Assembly: GCA_000686145.1 (NCBI GenBank)
Contig: JMMB01000007.1
Span: 1,240,001 to 1,304,000 of the forward strand
Direction: 5' to 3'
Length of the DNA: 64,000 nt
Source of the DNA: Peptostreptococcaceae bacterium VA2
GTDB taxonomy: Bacteria; Bacillota; Clostridia; Peptostreptococcales; Peptostreptococcaceae
Made by a program: the position numbers and the translations under genes. Each line of letters opens with the position of its first letter. The stretch's first letter is position 1. Positions 8,774 to 18,716 of this stretch are shown one piece after another. Under the pieces are notes generated by a model. That model had not been told where the DNA came from, searched no databases, and worked only from the letters and a program-made list of their open reading frames with translations.

Positions 8774-9712
8774 TTGAATTTTATAGGTAATAGATATGAA
8801 TTATTAAACTGTGAAGATAATATAGAATTAAATAAAATGTATAAAGCAAGAGATGTTTATTATAATAAAAAGGTATTAATAAAAATAATAGAGCATAATA
8901 CGAACATATGTGAAAATTTCATATCAAATTTAATAGATGAAAGTACTATGACCCATCAAATAAATTCTCCATATATATTGAAAATCATAGATGTTGGGAT
9001 ACACTGTACGGAACTAACTACGCTTTACTATATGGTAAGTGAAGAATGGGAAGGTATGCCTTTAGAAAATATAATAAAAGGAAACTACCTTCATTTAAAT
9101 GCTATAGTAAGTATTGCTATACAAATAGTAAAAGCCTTAGAAGTTTTATATGCACATAATATGTATCATGGAGATTTAAATCCAAGTAATATAATGATAG
9201 ACCAAAATTATAATGTAAAAATTTGTAATCTAGGAACTACAAAATCAAACAATGGAATAAATATAAGAGCTTGCAATCAAATTAAATATTTATCACCTCA
9301 TCAGTTATGTATAAATTATACTGATATAGAAAGTGATATTTTTGCATTAGGGATTGTATTATTTGAATCGATATTTAAAGTACTACCTTTTAGTGAATGT
9401 GAAAATGAAAAACAAATGCTTAAAAATATTGATAAAGGTGTTAATTGGATAGAGTTAAAAGCTATAAATGGAAATGATAGACTTATAAATATTGTAAAAA
9501 AACTTTTAAACAGAACTCAAAAATATAATAATATACAAGAATTGATAATAGATTTAAGTTTAGTTATGTATGAAAAAGCCGATATAGATGACGCACTTAT
9601 AATAAAAAATTCAAAAATACAAAATAAAAAAGCTGGATTTATAAAAAATAAAGTAGTTTTAGCAATTGCTACGCTTAGTTTAACATTTTTTATTTTACTA
9701 AGTATGATATAA
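8774..9712 (+). CDS. Membrane-anchored protein-kinase-like protein, probable pseudokinase
   Basis: 312 residues starting at a TTG, with GGAAGTGGGG upstream. The chain follows a Ser/Thr kinase fold: the ATP-binding Lys in VLIKII (K37), an alpha-C Glu region (LIDESTM), hinge (YYMVSEEWEGMPL), catalytic loop H132-G-D-L-N-P-S-N139, and a later SDIFALGIVLFE helix. Several catalytic features are altered: no Gly-rich loop is visible, the catalytic-loop Lys is Asn136, and the Mg-binding DFG is N152-L-G154. The last 19 residues (294-312) are a membrane helix, so it is tail-anchored with the kinase-like domain in the cytosol. It is followed by two TPR-GGDEF genes, but a terminator lies between. Probably a binding or scaffold protein rather than an active kinase. 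Confidence 0.8.
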   Translation: MNFIGNRYELLNCEDNIELNKMYKARDVYYNKKVLIKIIEHNTNICENFISNLIDESTMTHQINSPYILKIIDVGIHCTELTTLYYMVSEEWEGMPLENIIKGNYLHLNAIVSIAIQIVKALEVLYAHNMYHGDLNPSNIMIDQNYNVKICNLGTTKSNNGINIRACNQIKYLSPHQLCINYTDIESDIFALGIVLFESIFKVLPFSECENEKQMLKNIDKGVNWIELKAINGNDRLINIVKKLLNRTQKYNNIQELIIDLSLVMYEKADIDDALIIKNSKIQNKKAGFIKNKVVLAIATLSLTFFILLSMI

Positions 9713-9715
9713 AAT

Positions 9716-9752
9716 AAAAGTCTTCGTATTTAATACGGAGGCTTTTATTTTT
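9716..9752 (+). terminator. Terminator after kinase-like gene
   Basis: AAAAGTCTTCGTA (9716-9728) pairs with TACGGAGGCTTTT (9734-9746), then a T-rich run. Confidence 0.8.
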
Positions 9753-9773
9753 ATTACAAATATTAAATAAAAA

Positions 9774-9815
9774 TAGAGATTAAAATAAATAACTTTATAT
9801 TTATTTTAATCTCTA
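9774..9815. repeat. Perfect 18-bp inverted repeat before the first GGDEF gene
   Basis: 9774-9791 is the exact reverse complement of 9798-9815, with a 6-nt loop. No T-tract follows on the plus strand, so it is not a standard terminator of the upstream gene. It lies about 75 bp before the GTG start of the first GGDEF gene. Confidence 0.75.
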
Positions 9816-9887
9816 TATGAGATAAGATATATAGTATATACAAATAAAAAATAAATTAATAAGTGCATTTAAGAAGGTGATATTTAG

Positions 9888-11759
9888 GTGAATTATGAAT
9901 TGATAGAAACTTATATAGATGATTTAAGAAAAAAAGATGAACACAGCATAGAATTAAAATATATAACAAAAATAAAGTCTGATCTGAAAAAATATCTAAA
10001 TGAATTAAGTGAAAAGAGTTATTATGAATATTCAAGATGTTATTTTTTACTTATGCTTATAAATAGGTACATGCAAAATAAAAAAAAATATAAAGAAAAT
10101 TTATTGAAATCAATAGAACTATTAAATAAAAGCAATTCAAATAGTAAAAATTATGAGGCCATATTATATGGATACTTATCAAACTACCATACCCAATATA
10201 GTGATACAAACACATCGTTACAAGTATATCAAATGGCTAGAGATAAATTTGAATTAAGTTGTGATACTGATGAATTGATACAATTTTATTTAAGGCATAT
10301 TAAATTATTAATTAATAAAAGCTGTACAGAAGGAGAAATAGAGCCATATGTAGAAAATATACATAAGGCTATAAAAGAAAATAATGTAAAATATGTTTCT
10401 AGGTATTATTGTGATATAGCACAAATACATTTATCTGTATTTGACAATACAGTAGGTGCTATATTCTACTTATCACAATCCTTGGATTTATCAATAAAAA
10501 CACCACAAATCGATTTAGAGATTAGAAATAGAATATTTTTAGCATTAAGCTATACATTATTAGGAAATTATATAGAATCAGTAAACTATTTAAAACCAAT
10601 TTTAAGTGATCCTAGATATGAGAAAATAAATTTGGTATATAAAATTACGGTGGCAAATAATTTAATGTCTAATTACTTAAGGTTAGGACTACATAAATGT
10701 GCATATGAATGTTTAGAAATAATACAATCTACTTATATATCTAATAATTTACTAAATGAAATGCAATTAAAAATGATAATTTATATGTGTAAGGCAGAAT
10801 ATTATAGTTTAGTAGAACTAGGCAAAATAAAAGAAGCTGTAAGGTACATAAAAAAGAGTAGAGTATTATATGAAAAAAATAAATATAAAAATATATATCG
10901 AAATGTAGATATAACAATAGATAAAATAGAAGCAAATATCTATTATAAGTTAGGAAACTATGAAAAATCATATGAATTACACAAAATAGGTCTTGAAAAA
11001 AGTTTGAAAAAAAATCTTAATAATTTAATAATAGAGTCTTATAAATTGTTATCTATGGACTGTGAACAGTTAAATGATTTTAAGGGTTCTATAGAAAATT
11101 TAAAGCAACATATGATTTTAAAGGAACGATGGATAAAAATCCAAAATAATAAATATACAGAAATATTATTAAAAGAGTATGATATAAACGAAAAAGAAGA
11201 AAAAATAGACGAATTAAACTCCTTAAAAGATGTTTTAATTAGTAAAAGAAATAAAGATGAATTAACAGGATTATTAAATAGACGATTTTTAAATGAATTT
11301 ATTAGTCAAAACTTAAGTAACTATAGTAAAGAAAATGAACTGGTATCAATACTAATGATAGATATAGATTACTTCAAAAAATATAATGATAATTATGGTC
11401 ATGTAAAAGGTGATGAAATATTAACTCAAATAGGAAAACTTTTAAACGAAATAGCTTATAGGCATAAGCATATGGCAATAAGATATGGAGGAGAAGAGTT
11501 CTTAGTACTACTTAAAGATATAACATATGAAGAAACTATAGAAATAGCTAATGAAATATTAAATAAATTAGATAATTTAAACATTGAGCATGAAACGTCA
11601 CCATTAAATTCTAAAATTACAGTTAGCATAGGGATAGCAACGGGAGAACAAGAAAAAAGCGGGGATTATAATAATCTAGTAGACGATGCAGATAAGGCAT
11701 TGTATATGGCTAAGAAAAATGGTAAAAATAGATATATACATATAAAAAATATGTGTTAA
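9888..11759 (+). CDS. TPR-repeat diguanylate cyclase (GGDEF)
   Basis: 623 residues from a GTG start, fixed by AAGAAGGTGA 7 nt upstream. Residues ~1-430 are helical TPR-like repeats (sensing or protein-binding), then a short coiled coil (EKEEKIDELNSLKDVLISKRNKDELTGLLNRR) and a GGDEF domain to the end. The active-site motif is GGEEF at 534-538; the metal and guanine-binding segments MIDIDYFKKYNDNYGHVKGD and KITVSIGIA are intact, so c-di-GMP synthesis is expected. There is no RxxD inhibitory site before the motif, so product feedback is probably absent. No membrane segment. Followed 22 nt later by a paralogue. Confidence 0.9.
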   Translation: MNYELIETYIDDLRKKDEHSIELKYITKIKSDLKKYLNELSEKSYYEYSRCYFLLMLINRYMQNKKKYKENLLKSIELLNKSNSNSKNYEAILYGYLSNYHTQYSDTNTSLQVYQMARDKFELSCDTDELIQFYLRHIKLLINKSCTEGEIEPYVENIHKAIKENNVKYVSRYYCDIAQIHLSVFDNTVGAIFYLSQSLDLSIKTPQIDLEIRNRIFLALSYTLLGNYIESVNYLKPILSDPRYEKINLVYKITVANNLMSNYLRLGLHKCAYECLEIIQSTYISNNLLNEMQLKMIIYMCKAEYYSLVELGKIKEAVRYIKKSRVLYEKNKYKNIYRNVDITIDKIEANIYYKLGNYEKSYELHKIGLEKSLKKNLNNLIIESYKLLSMDCEQLNDFKGSIENLKQHMILKERWIKIQNNKYTEILLKEYDINEKEEKIDELNSLKDVLISKRNKDELTGLLNRRFLNEFISQNLSNYSKENELVSILMIDIDYFKKYNDNYGHVKGDEILTQIGKLLNEIAYRHKHMAIRYGGEEFLVLLKDITYEETIEIANEILNKLDNLNIEHETSPLNSKITVSIGIATGEQEKSGDYNNLVDDADKALYMAKKNGKNRYIHIKNMC

Positions 11760-11781
11760 TTTAATCAGGGGATGCTTTGAT

Positions 11782-13623
11782 ATGAATTTTGATATTGAAA
11801 AAATAATAAAAGATGTAGAAATAAAATCGACATTGCTAATAGATATGGATTATTTAGAAATAATTATTGTGAAAATATATGAACAAATTAATGAACTAGA
11901 AAAGAATAATAATTATTTAGAACTAATAAAAGTATATTATCTTTTAGCACTAGAGCTAACTCTTAAAAATCAAATAACTGAAAGTATAGTATGGTGGGAA
12001 AAAAGCTTAGAAATAGCTAAAAAAGTAAATAATAACTTTTGGATTGGGAAGATTTATTCTAGATTGAGCTCTTCTAATATGAAGAAAAACAACTACATAA
12101 TATCAAGAAGATTTTTTATTAAATCAATAACCTTACTTAAAAAAGAAAAAAATATACAACAAATAACATTAGCTTATTTTCAAAGATTGTTAGTAATAAG
12201 GTGGAAACAAAAAAATAAAAAAATAATAAGAATATACTTAGATAAAATATTAGGCTTAATGAAACTTTGGCAAGATAAAGAACATGGATATTACTATATA
12301 GACATTGCTACAACATATGTATATTTTTTAGATGAACACATTTCATCAATGAAATATTTTATAGAGGGCATGAAGGTAGGAGAGAAATATAGGATAATTG
12401 AAATGAATGCATTAGTTTTATATTACTTAGGAAGTATATACTTAGATTATATAAATAATCCATCAGAAGCTATAAGAAACCTAGAACCTCTGATATACAA
12501 CTCTAAATATGACTTTATGAACAAAGAACTAAAAGGTTCATCATTTGTAGCTTTAATTGATGCATATATAGATGGAGATAAACTAGAAGATGCAAGAGAA
12601 TGTATAAACTATGGAAAAGAATATCTAAAATATATAAATTATAATATAGATGAAGGCACGAAAATTATGTTAGTTTATTTAGAAGCTAAGCTAATATCAA
12701 AAGGATACAAAAATATAGAAAAAGGTCTTGATTATGCTTTATCTGCTAATAAAAGATATAAAAAAATTTCAGCTACATTCAAATACACTCATTTTGATTG
12801 TAATATAAACACTATTATTGGAGATTTATATTTCAAGCTTGGTAATCATACTAAAAGTATAAAATATTATCAAGAAAGTATAAAAAATAGTAAAAATTGG
12901 GGAAGTATTTGTGAAAAGAATGCATATTATTCTTTGGCTAGAGTATATGAGTATCAGCAAAATTATAGAGAAGCATTAAAATATTATAAAATATGTGAGA
13001 GTATTTTTAGTGAATTTGAAAAACAATATTGCTTTATACAGTATGAAAATCTGAATAAAGAATTTGAAAAAACATATAAAGAAGAACAAATAAAGAATTT
13101 AGATATATATAATAGCATAATGAAAGAAGAATCATACAGAGATGGATTAACTAAATTATTCAATAGATGTTATTTAAGTGAGATTATAAAAAACAATGTA
13201 GCATTAAAAAATATAAGTATAATAATGATAGATATAGACTATTTTAAATACTATAATGATAATTATGGTCATATAAAAGGTGATAAAGCATTAATAAGTG
13301 TATCACAATCGATAAAAAATAGTTGTAGTGAATGTGAAGATGAAGTAATAAGATATGGTGGAGAAGAGTTTTTAATAGTATCATATAGTCAGGATAACGA
13401 TTATATAAAAAAATTGCCTAATGAGATTTTAAAAAATATAAATGCACTTAATATAGAACATAAATATTCTAAAGTGAGTAATAAGATAACTGTTAGCATA
13501 GGTGTTAGTAGAGGAGATATAAACATTAGTGATGATTATAACACATTAATAAAAGAAGCTGATAAAGCTTTGTATATATCAAAGAAAGAAGGACGAAATA
13601 GAGTAACACAAAACGAAATTTGA
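11782..13623 (+). CDS. TPR-repeat diguanylate cyclase (GGDEF), tandem paralogue
   Basis: 613 residues, with the same plan as the gene before it: ~430 residues of TPR-like helices and a C-terminal GGDEF domain with GGEEF at 526-530. Segments IMIDIDYFKYYNDNYGHIKGD, RYGGEEFL and KITVSIGVS match its neighbour closely, while the TPR part is much more diverged. This pattern points to an old tandem duplication with the sensor part free to change. No RxxD inhibitory site is seen here either. Ribosome site AGGGGATG at 11767-11774. Likely one transcript with the first cyclase; a strong terminator follows. Confidence 0.9.
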   Translation: MNFDIEKIIKDVEIKSTLLIDMDYLEIIIVKIYEQINELEKNNNYLELIKVYYLLALELTLKNQITESIVWWEKSLEIAKKVNNNFWIGKIYSRLSSSNMKKNNYIISRRFFIKSITLLKKEKNIQQITLAYFQRLLVIRWKQKNKKIIRIYLDKILGLMKLWQDKEHGYYYIDIATTYVYFLDEHISSMKYFIEGMKVGEKYRIIEMNALVLYYLGSIYLDYINNPSEAIRNLEPLIYNSKYDFMNKELKGSSFVALIDAYIDGDKLEDARECINYGKEYLKYINYNIDEGTKIMLVYLEAKLISKGYKNIEKGLDYALSANKRYKKISATFKYTHFDCNINTIIGDLYFKLGNHTKSIKYYQESIKNSKNWGSICEKNAYYSLARVYEYQQNYREALKYYKICESIFSEFEKQYCFIQYENLNKEFEKTYKEEQIKNLDIYNSIMKEESYRDGLTKLFNRCYLSEIIKNNVALKNISIIMIDIDYFKYYNDNYGHIKGDKALISVSQSIKNSCSECEDEVIRYGGEEFLIVSYSQDNDYIKKLPNEILKNINALNIEHKYSKVSNKITVSIGVSRGDINISDDYNTLIKEADKALYISKKEGRNRVTQNEI

Positions 13624-13635
13624 AATATATTTAAT

Positions 13636-13682
13636 AAAAGCGTTAATTATAAAATAAACTTTATAATTAACGCTTTTATATT
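13636..13682 (+). terminator. Terminator after the GGDEF pair
   Basis: A perfect 18-bp stem, 13636-13653 with 13660-13677 (core AAAAGCGTTAATTATAAA), ending in TTTTATATT. Confidence 0.8.
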
Positions 13683-13706
13683 GAAATAAACACATAAATC
13701 TTTAAA

Positions 13707-13750
13707 ATTTAAGTATTAAAATGTAAAAATATATATTTTAATGCTTAAAT
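13707..13750. repeat. Inverted repeat upstream of the rbs promoter
   Basis: ATTTAAGTATTAAAAT (13707-13722) and ATTTTAATGCTTAAAT (13735-13750) are complementary at 15 of 16 positions. It sits just upstream of the -35 box of the ribose operon, where an activator or repressor site could lie. Confidence 0.55.
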
Positions 13751-13753
13751 GTG

Positions 13754-13782
13754 TTGTACTAAAAAAATGAATGTGATATTCT
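13754..13782 (+). promoter_or_regulatory. Promoter of the ribose operon
   Basis: TTGTAC (13754-13759), 17-nt spacer, TATTCT (13777-13782), about 68 nt before the rbsK start. Confidence 0.5.
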
Positions 13783-13849
13783 ATAAAAGTTAAATGAATA
13801 ATAAAATTAAATGATTGATATAGATTAATGTTATATAGGAGGCACTATT

Positions 13850-14758
13850 GTGAAAAAAATATGTGTTATAGGAAGTTTAAATATGGATTTAGTAGTAAAT
13901 GTAGATACAATGCCTAAAAAAGGGCAAACATTAATAGGAAGTAATTTCAAAGAAGTAGCAGGTGGAAAAGGTGCTAACCAAGCTGTTGCTATGGCGAGAT
14001 TAAATGGAAATGTATCTATGATAGGTAAAGTTGGAAACGATGGATTTGGGAAGGCTTTAATAAATGCACTTGAAAATGATAAGGTAAATACAGATTACAT
14101 ACAAATAGAAGAAGGATCAAGTGGAGTTGCACTTATAAGCGTAGATAAAAATGCAGAAAATAGTATAGTAGTAGCGCCAGGAGCGAACTTTAAATTAACT
14201 AATAGTGATATAGATAAGAATATAGAAGCTATAACTAATAGTAACATAGTAGTATTACAACTTGAAACACCACTTGAAACTATAAAGTATGCTTTAAATA
14301 TAGCAAAGAAAGCTTCTAAGTATACAATATTAAATCCAGCTCCAGCAGTTATACTAGAAGATGAATTAATAGCAAATGTTGATTTATTAACACCTAACGA
14401 AACGGAACTTGAAATAATAAGTGGTATGCAAATAAATAATGAAGAAGATATAAAAAAGGCAGCACAAATAATGATAGAAAAAGGCGTAAAAGAACTTATA
14501 GTTACATTAGGATCAAAAGGTAGTTTATATATAAATAAAGAAAAAAGTATATTTAAAAAAGCATGTAAAGTAGAAGCTATAGATACAACGGCTGCGGGAG
14601 ATAGTTATACGGGAGCATTAGCAGTAGCATTTGCTCAAGATAAAAAAGTAGAAGAAGCAATGGATTTTGCATCAAAAGTAGGAGCACTAACAGTTCAAAA
14701 AGAAGGAGCTCAAAGCTCGCTACCAACATTAAAAGACGTAGAAAGTTTCAGGGGGTAA
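13850..14758 (+). CDS. rbsK: Ribokinase
   Basis: 302 residues from a GTG start with AGGAGG 7 nt upstream. PfkB-family sugar kinase: GSLNMDLVV at the N-terminus, the substrate-binding signature GGKGANQA near residues 40-47, and the catalytic/anion-hole motif [13 protein letters not shown] near 245-257 (Ala replaces the first Gly of the usual DTxGAGD). It phosphorylates D-ribose to ribose 5-phosphate in the cytosol, feeding the pentose phosphate pathway. First gene of rbsKDACB; no rbsR regulator is present in the operon. Confidence 0.95.
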   Translation: MKKICVIGSLNMDLVVNVDTMPKKGQTLIGSNFKEVAGGKGANQAVAMARLNGNVSMIGKVGNDGFGKALINALENDKVNTDYIQIEEGSSGVALISVDKNAENSIVVAPGANFKLTNSDIDKNIEAITNSNIVVLQLETPLETIKYALNIAKKASKYTILNPAPAVILEDELIANVDLLTPNETELEIISGMQINNEEDIKKAAQIMIEKGVKELIVTLGSKGSLYINKEKSIFKKACKVEAIDTTAAGDSYTGALAVAFAQDKKVEEAMDFASKVGALTVQKEGAQSSLPTLKDVESFRG

Positions 14759-14762
14759 AAAA

Positions 14763-15158
14763 ATGAGAAAAACAAAATTAATAAATAGTGAAGTATCATA
14801 TACAATATCAAAGATGGGACATACAGATAGTTTAACTATAGGCGATTGTGGGCTACCAATACCAACAAATGTAGATAGAATAGATTTAGCATTAAAATAC
14901 GGAGTACCAACATTTTTAGAGGCATTAGACACAATATTAGAAGAGTTATGTGTAGAAGAAATAATAATAGCAAGTGAAATAAAAGAAAACAATAAAGAAA
15001 TATATAAAGAAATACTAGAAAGATTTAAAGATATAAAAATAAATGAAGTATCTCATGAAGAGTTTAAAAACTTAACAAAAGAAAGCAAAGCAGTAGTAAG
15101 AACTGGAGAGTGTACTCCATATGCAAATATAATACTAAAGTCGGGAGTTGTTTTTTAA
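14763..15158 (+). CDS. rbsD: D-ribose pyranase
   Basis: 131 residues, full length for RbsD. The conserved [16 protein letters not shown] segment near residues 19-34 holds the catalytic His20 and Asp; the C-terminus [19 protein letters not shown] is also typical. It interconverts beta-pyranose and beta-furanose forms of ribose so that ribokinase can use it. It begins 4 nt after rbsK, and its stop codon overlaps the rbsA start by one base, so translation is coupled. Confidence 0.95.
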   Translation: MRKTKLINSEVSYTISKMGHTDSLTIGDCGLPIPTNVDRIDLALKYGVPTFLEALDTILEELCVEEIIIASEIKENNKEIYKEILERFKDIKINEVSHEEFKNLTKESKAVVRTGECTPYANIILKSGVVF

Positions 15159-16651
15159 TGAAATCACCTATTTTAAAAATGACAAATATAGTAAAAGAGT
15201 TTCCAGGAGTTAAAGCTTTAGATGGAGTAAACTTAGATTTGTATGAAGGCTCTGTAATGGCATTGATGGGAGAAAATGGAGCGGGAAAATCTACACTTAT
15301 GAAAATTTTAAGTGGAGTTTATAAAAAAGATGGTGGAAAGATTTTTTATAATGGAGTAGAAGAAGATATAAAAGGGCCAAAAGATGCAACAACAAAAGGA
15401 ATAGCAATAATTCATCAAGAGCTTAACTTATTACCAGATTTAAGCATAGGAGAAAATATATTCTTAGGGCGTGAACCTAAAAAAGGGCTTAGAATAGATT
15501 TCAATAAACTTTATAAAGATAGTGATCAATTACTTAAAAAATTAAATATATCAACAAGTTCAAAAGAACTAGTACAAAACTTAAGTATTGGTGAACAACA
15601 AATGATAGAAATAGCAAAAGCATTATCTTTAGATGCAAAAATAATAATAATGGATGAGCCTACAGATGCACTTACGGATAAAGAAAGCAAAAGTTTATTT
15701 AATGTAATAAATGAGCTGAAGTCTGAAGGTAAAGCAATAGTATATATATCACATAGATTAAAAGAAATATTTGAAATTTGTGATTCTATAACTGTATTAA
15801 GAGATGGTAGATATGTTGGTCGTGAAAACATAGAAAATCTAGATGAAGATAAAATGATAGAGATGATGGTAGGAAGAAAACTTACAGAACAATTCCCAAG
15901 GCTTAAGGTTGATATGGGAGAAACTGTTCTTAAAGTAGAAAATCTTAACAATCAGTATGTGAAAAACGTAAGCCTTGAAGTTAAAAGTGGAGAAATATTA
16001 GGAATATCAGGACTGATGGGAGCAGGAAGAAGCGAACTTGCTAAAACTATATATGGACATATAAGAAAAACTAGCGGTAAAGTTTATGTAAAAGGAAGAG
16101 AAATAGACAATCAAAGTTCTAAAGATGGATTAAAAAATAGAATAGCATATGTTAGTGAAGATAGAAAAGGTGATGGATTAATACTTGATTTATCTGTTAA
16201 AGAAAATATGTCGATATCATCATTAGACAAAATATCATCTTTATTTAGAATAAATAAAAACAAAGAAAATGAAAGAGTAAAAAGTTATATAGATAGAATA
16301 AATATAAAAACTCCAAGCCAAAATCAATTGATAAGAAATTTAAGCGGAGGAAATCAACAAAAAGTAGCAATAGCAAAAGCACTTATGACACATCCTGATG
16401 TTTTAATACTTGATGAACCTACAAGAGGCGTAGATGTTGGAGCTAAAAAAGAAATATATGACCTTATAAATGACTTTAAATCTCAAGGTAAAGCAGTGAT
16501 AATGATATCTTCTGAAATGCCTGAAATACTAGGATTAAGCGATAGGATATTAGTTTTAAGTCAAGGCATGATAAGCGGAGAATTTGATATAAAAGATGCA
16601 ACTCAAGAAGCGATACTAAAATGTGCGGTAGAAACTAAGGAGGCAATATAA
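15158..16651 (+). CDS. rbsA: Ribose ABC transporter, ATP-binding protein
   Basis: 497 residues from the ATG at 15158, which overlaps the rbsD stop (TAATG); a longer reading from 15110 runs through rbsD and is unlikely. Two fused ATPase domains: Walker A GENGAGKST (~36-44), signature LSIGEQQ, Walker B IIIMDEPT in the first; GLMGAGRSE in place of a normal Walker A, LSGGNQQ and LILDEPTRGVDVG in the second. The degenerate second Walker A is normal for sugar RbsA/MglA proteins. It powers ribose import through RbsC. Confidence 0.95.
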   Translation: MKSPILKMTNIVKEFPGVKALDGVNLDLYEGSVMALMGENGAGKSTLMKILSGVYKKDGGKIFYNGVEEDIKGPKDATTKGIAIIHQELNLLPDLSIGENIFLGREPKKGLRIDFNKLYKDSDQLLKKLNISTSSKELVQNLSIGEQQMIEIAKALSLDAKIIIMDEPTDALTDKESKSLFNVINELKSEGKAIVYISHRLKEIFEICDSITVLRDGRYVGRENIENLDEDKMIEMMVGRKLTEQFPRLKVDMGETVLKVENLNNQYVKNVSLEVKSGEILGISGLMGAGRSELAKTIYGHIRKTSGKVYVKGREIDNQSSKDGLKNRIAYVSEDRKGDGLILDLSVKENMSISSLDKISSLFRINKNKENERVKSYIDRINIKTPSQNQLIRNLSGGNQQKVAIAKALMTHPDVLILDEPTRGVDVGAKKEIYDLINDFKSQGKAVIMISSEMPEILGLSDRILVLSQGMISGEFDIKDATQEAILKCAVETKEAI

Positions 16652-16652
16652 T

Positions 16653-17627
16653 ATGGCAATAAAGTGTATACAAAATACAGAAAACAAAAAGATAGATAAA
16701 AAAGATTTATTAGTAAAATACAGAAGTTTAATAGGTTTAATTTTATTAATAGCTGTAGTATCTATACTAAGTCCATCATTTTTAAGCACTAAAAATATAT
16801 TTAATATATTAAGACAAACATCAGTAAATGCAATAATAGCAGCAGGAATGACTTTTGTAATATTAACAGGTGGCATAGATTTATCAGTAGGTTCTATACT
16901 TGCAATAAGTGGAGCATTTTGTGGTAGCTTACTAGCATCTGGTCAAAGTATATTAGTAGCAATAATAGCGGCTTTATTAGTAGGAGCAGTAGTAGGATTT
17001 TTAAATGGATTTATAATAGCTAAAGGGAAATTACAACCGTTTATAGCAACATTAGCTACTATGACAATACTTAGAGGATTGACATTGGTATTTACAGACG
17101 GAAAGCCAATAACTCTTGGTAGCAGTGAATTAGCAGTTAACTTTGGTAAAATAGGTGGTGGAAGTATACTTGGAATACCGACACCTGCAATAATAATGAT
17201 ATTAATATTTGCAATATGTGCTTATATATTAAGTAATACTAAAATAGGAAGATATACATATGCCTTAGGTTCAAATGAAGAAGCAACAAAGTTATCAGGG
17301 TTAAATACAGATAAAATAAAAATATGGGTATACACAATAAGTGGTATATTATCAGCAATAGCAGGTATTATAATAACTTCAAGATTGTATTCTGCTGGAC
17401 CTTCAGCAGGAACTGGGTATGAATTAGATGCAATAGCAGCAGTAGTACTTGGGGGAACAAAACTTGCAGGTGGAAAAGGTAAAATAGGAGCAACGATAAT
17501 AGGAGCATTAATAATAGGTGTATTAAGTAATGCACTTAATATATTAGATGTATCATCATACTATCAAATGATGGTAAAAGGTGTAGTTATACTAATAGCT
17601 GTACTTTTAGACAGAAAAGATAACTAA
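16653..17627 (+). CDS. rbsC: Ribose ABC transporter, permease
   Basis: 324 residues with about 8-10 membrane helices. GMTFVILTGGIDLSVGSILAISG and the later AAVVLGGTKLAGGKGKIGATIIGALIIGVLSNALN are the signature segments of BPD_transp_2 (RbsC/XylH/AraH) permeases. AAGGAGGCAAT lies before the ATG and overlaps the end of rbsA. It forms the membrane channel for ribose. Confidence 0.95.
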   Translation: MAIKCIQNTENKKIDKKDLLVKYRSLIGLILLIAVVSILSPSFLSTKNIFNILRQTSVNAIIAAGMTFVILTGGIDLSVGSILAISGAFCGSLLASGQSILVAIIAALLVGAVVGFLNGFIIAKGKLQPFIATLATMTILRGLTLVFTDGKPITLGSSELAVNFGKIGGGSILGIPTPAIIMILIFAICAYILSNTKIGRYTYALGSNEEATKLSGLNTDKIKIWVYTISGILSAIAGIIITSRLYSAGPSAGTGYELDAIAAVVLGGTKLAGGKGKIGATIIGALIIGVLSNALNILDVSSYYQMMVKGVVILIAVLLDRKDN

Positions 17628-17639
17628 GGGGAAATAAAA

Positions 17640-18533
17640 ATGAAAAAACTTCTTTATATAATAATGAGTATAATCATGTCATCATCTTTGCTAGTAGGAT
17701 GCCAAGTTAAAGATGATTCTAGAGTTAAAATAGGACTTATAGTATCGACGTTAAATAACCCATTTTTCGTAGATTTAAAAACTGGAGTAGAAAAAAGAGC
17801 TGAAGAACTAGGATATGATGTAGTAGTGCTAGATTCTCAAAATGATCCAGCAAAAGAAGTGTCAAACATGGAAGATATAACTGTTAAGAATGTAGACATA
17901 GTACTTTTAAATCCAGTAGATTCTGATTCAGCTATAGCTTCAGTGATGATAGCTAATAATTCAAAGTTACCTGTAGTAACAGTAGATAGAGCTGCTAATG
18001 GTGGAGATGTAATATCTCATATAGCATCAGATAATATAGCTGGAGGAGATATGGCTGCTAAGTTTTTAATTGAAAAACTAGGTTCAAAAGGGAATGTAGT
18101 AGAGTTAGAAGGTATAGCAGGTTCTTCAGCAACTAGAGATAGAGGTAAAGGGTTTGAAGATGGAATAAAAGAAAGTGGATTTAATCTAGTAGCAAAGCAA
18201 AGTGCAGATTTTGATAGAACTAAGGGACTTTCGGTAATGGAGAACATAATTCAATCAAAAGATAAAATAGATGCTGTATTTGCACAAAATGATGAAATGG
18301 CATTAGGAGCTCAAAAAGCCTTAGAAGGTGCTAATATGAAAGATGTATTAGTAGTTGGGTTTGATGCAACAGCTGACGCAGTAGATGCAGTTAAAAAAGG
18401 AAAATTAGCAGCAACGGTAGCACAGCAACCAGTATTAATAGGGAAAACTGCGGTAGACACAGTTAATAAAATATTAAAAAATGAAAAAATTAAAGAGTAT
18501 ATACCAGTACAGCTAAAATTAATAACAAAATAA
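17640..18533 (+). CDS. rbsB: Ribose-binding lipoprotein
   Basis: 297 residues. The N-terminus is a lipoprotein signal peptide with the lipobox LLVGC, so the protein is anchored outside the membrane by its Cys. The body is a type I periplasmic-binding-protein fold: IGLIVSTLNNPFFVDLKTGVEKRAEELGYDV, DSQNDPAKEVSNMED, NPVDSDS, and VFAQNDEMALGAQKAL are characteristic of RbsB. It captures ribose and delivers it to RbsC. Last gene of the operon and followed by a large palindrome. Confidence 0.94.
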   Translation: MKKLLYIIMSIIMSSSLLVGCQVKDDSRVKIGLIVSTLNNPFFVDLKTGVEKRAEELGYDVVVLDSQNDPAKEVSNMEDITVKNVDIVLLNPVDSDSAIASVMIANNSKLPVVTVDRAANGGDVISHIASDNIAGGDMAAKFLIEKLGSKGNVVELEGIAGSSATRDRGKGFEDGIKESGFNLVAKQSADFDRTKGLSVMENIIQSKDKIDAVFAQNDEMALGAQKALEGANMKDVLVVGFDATADAVDAVKKGKLAATVAQQPVLIGKTAVDTVNKILKNEKIKEYIPVQLKLITK

Positions 18534-18552
18534 TTTTTTGAATTATATACTA

Positions 18553-18596
18553 TATTACAAAGAGCATTACCTAATTAGGTGATGCTCTTTGTAATA
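18553..18596. terminator. Terminator-like palindrome after rbsB
   Basis: A near-perfect 44-bp palindrome (TATTACAAAGAGCAT... to ...ATGCTCTTTGTAATA). No long T-run follows, so it may act as a 3' processing or stabilising hairpin as well as a terminator. Confidence 0.6.
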
Positions 18597-18716
18597 TAAA
18601 AAATAAAAAAATAATACAGTCCTAATTACATAAAAAATAATACATTCAAATCTACCCAATAAGATGGTTATACAGTATATCCTAAAGTCCAAAATTGTAA
18701 ACGAAATTTATAAAAA

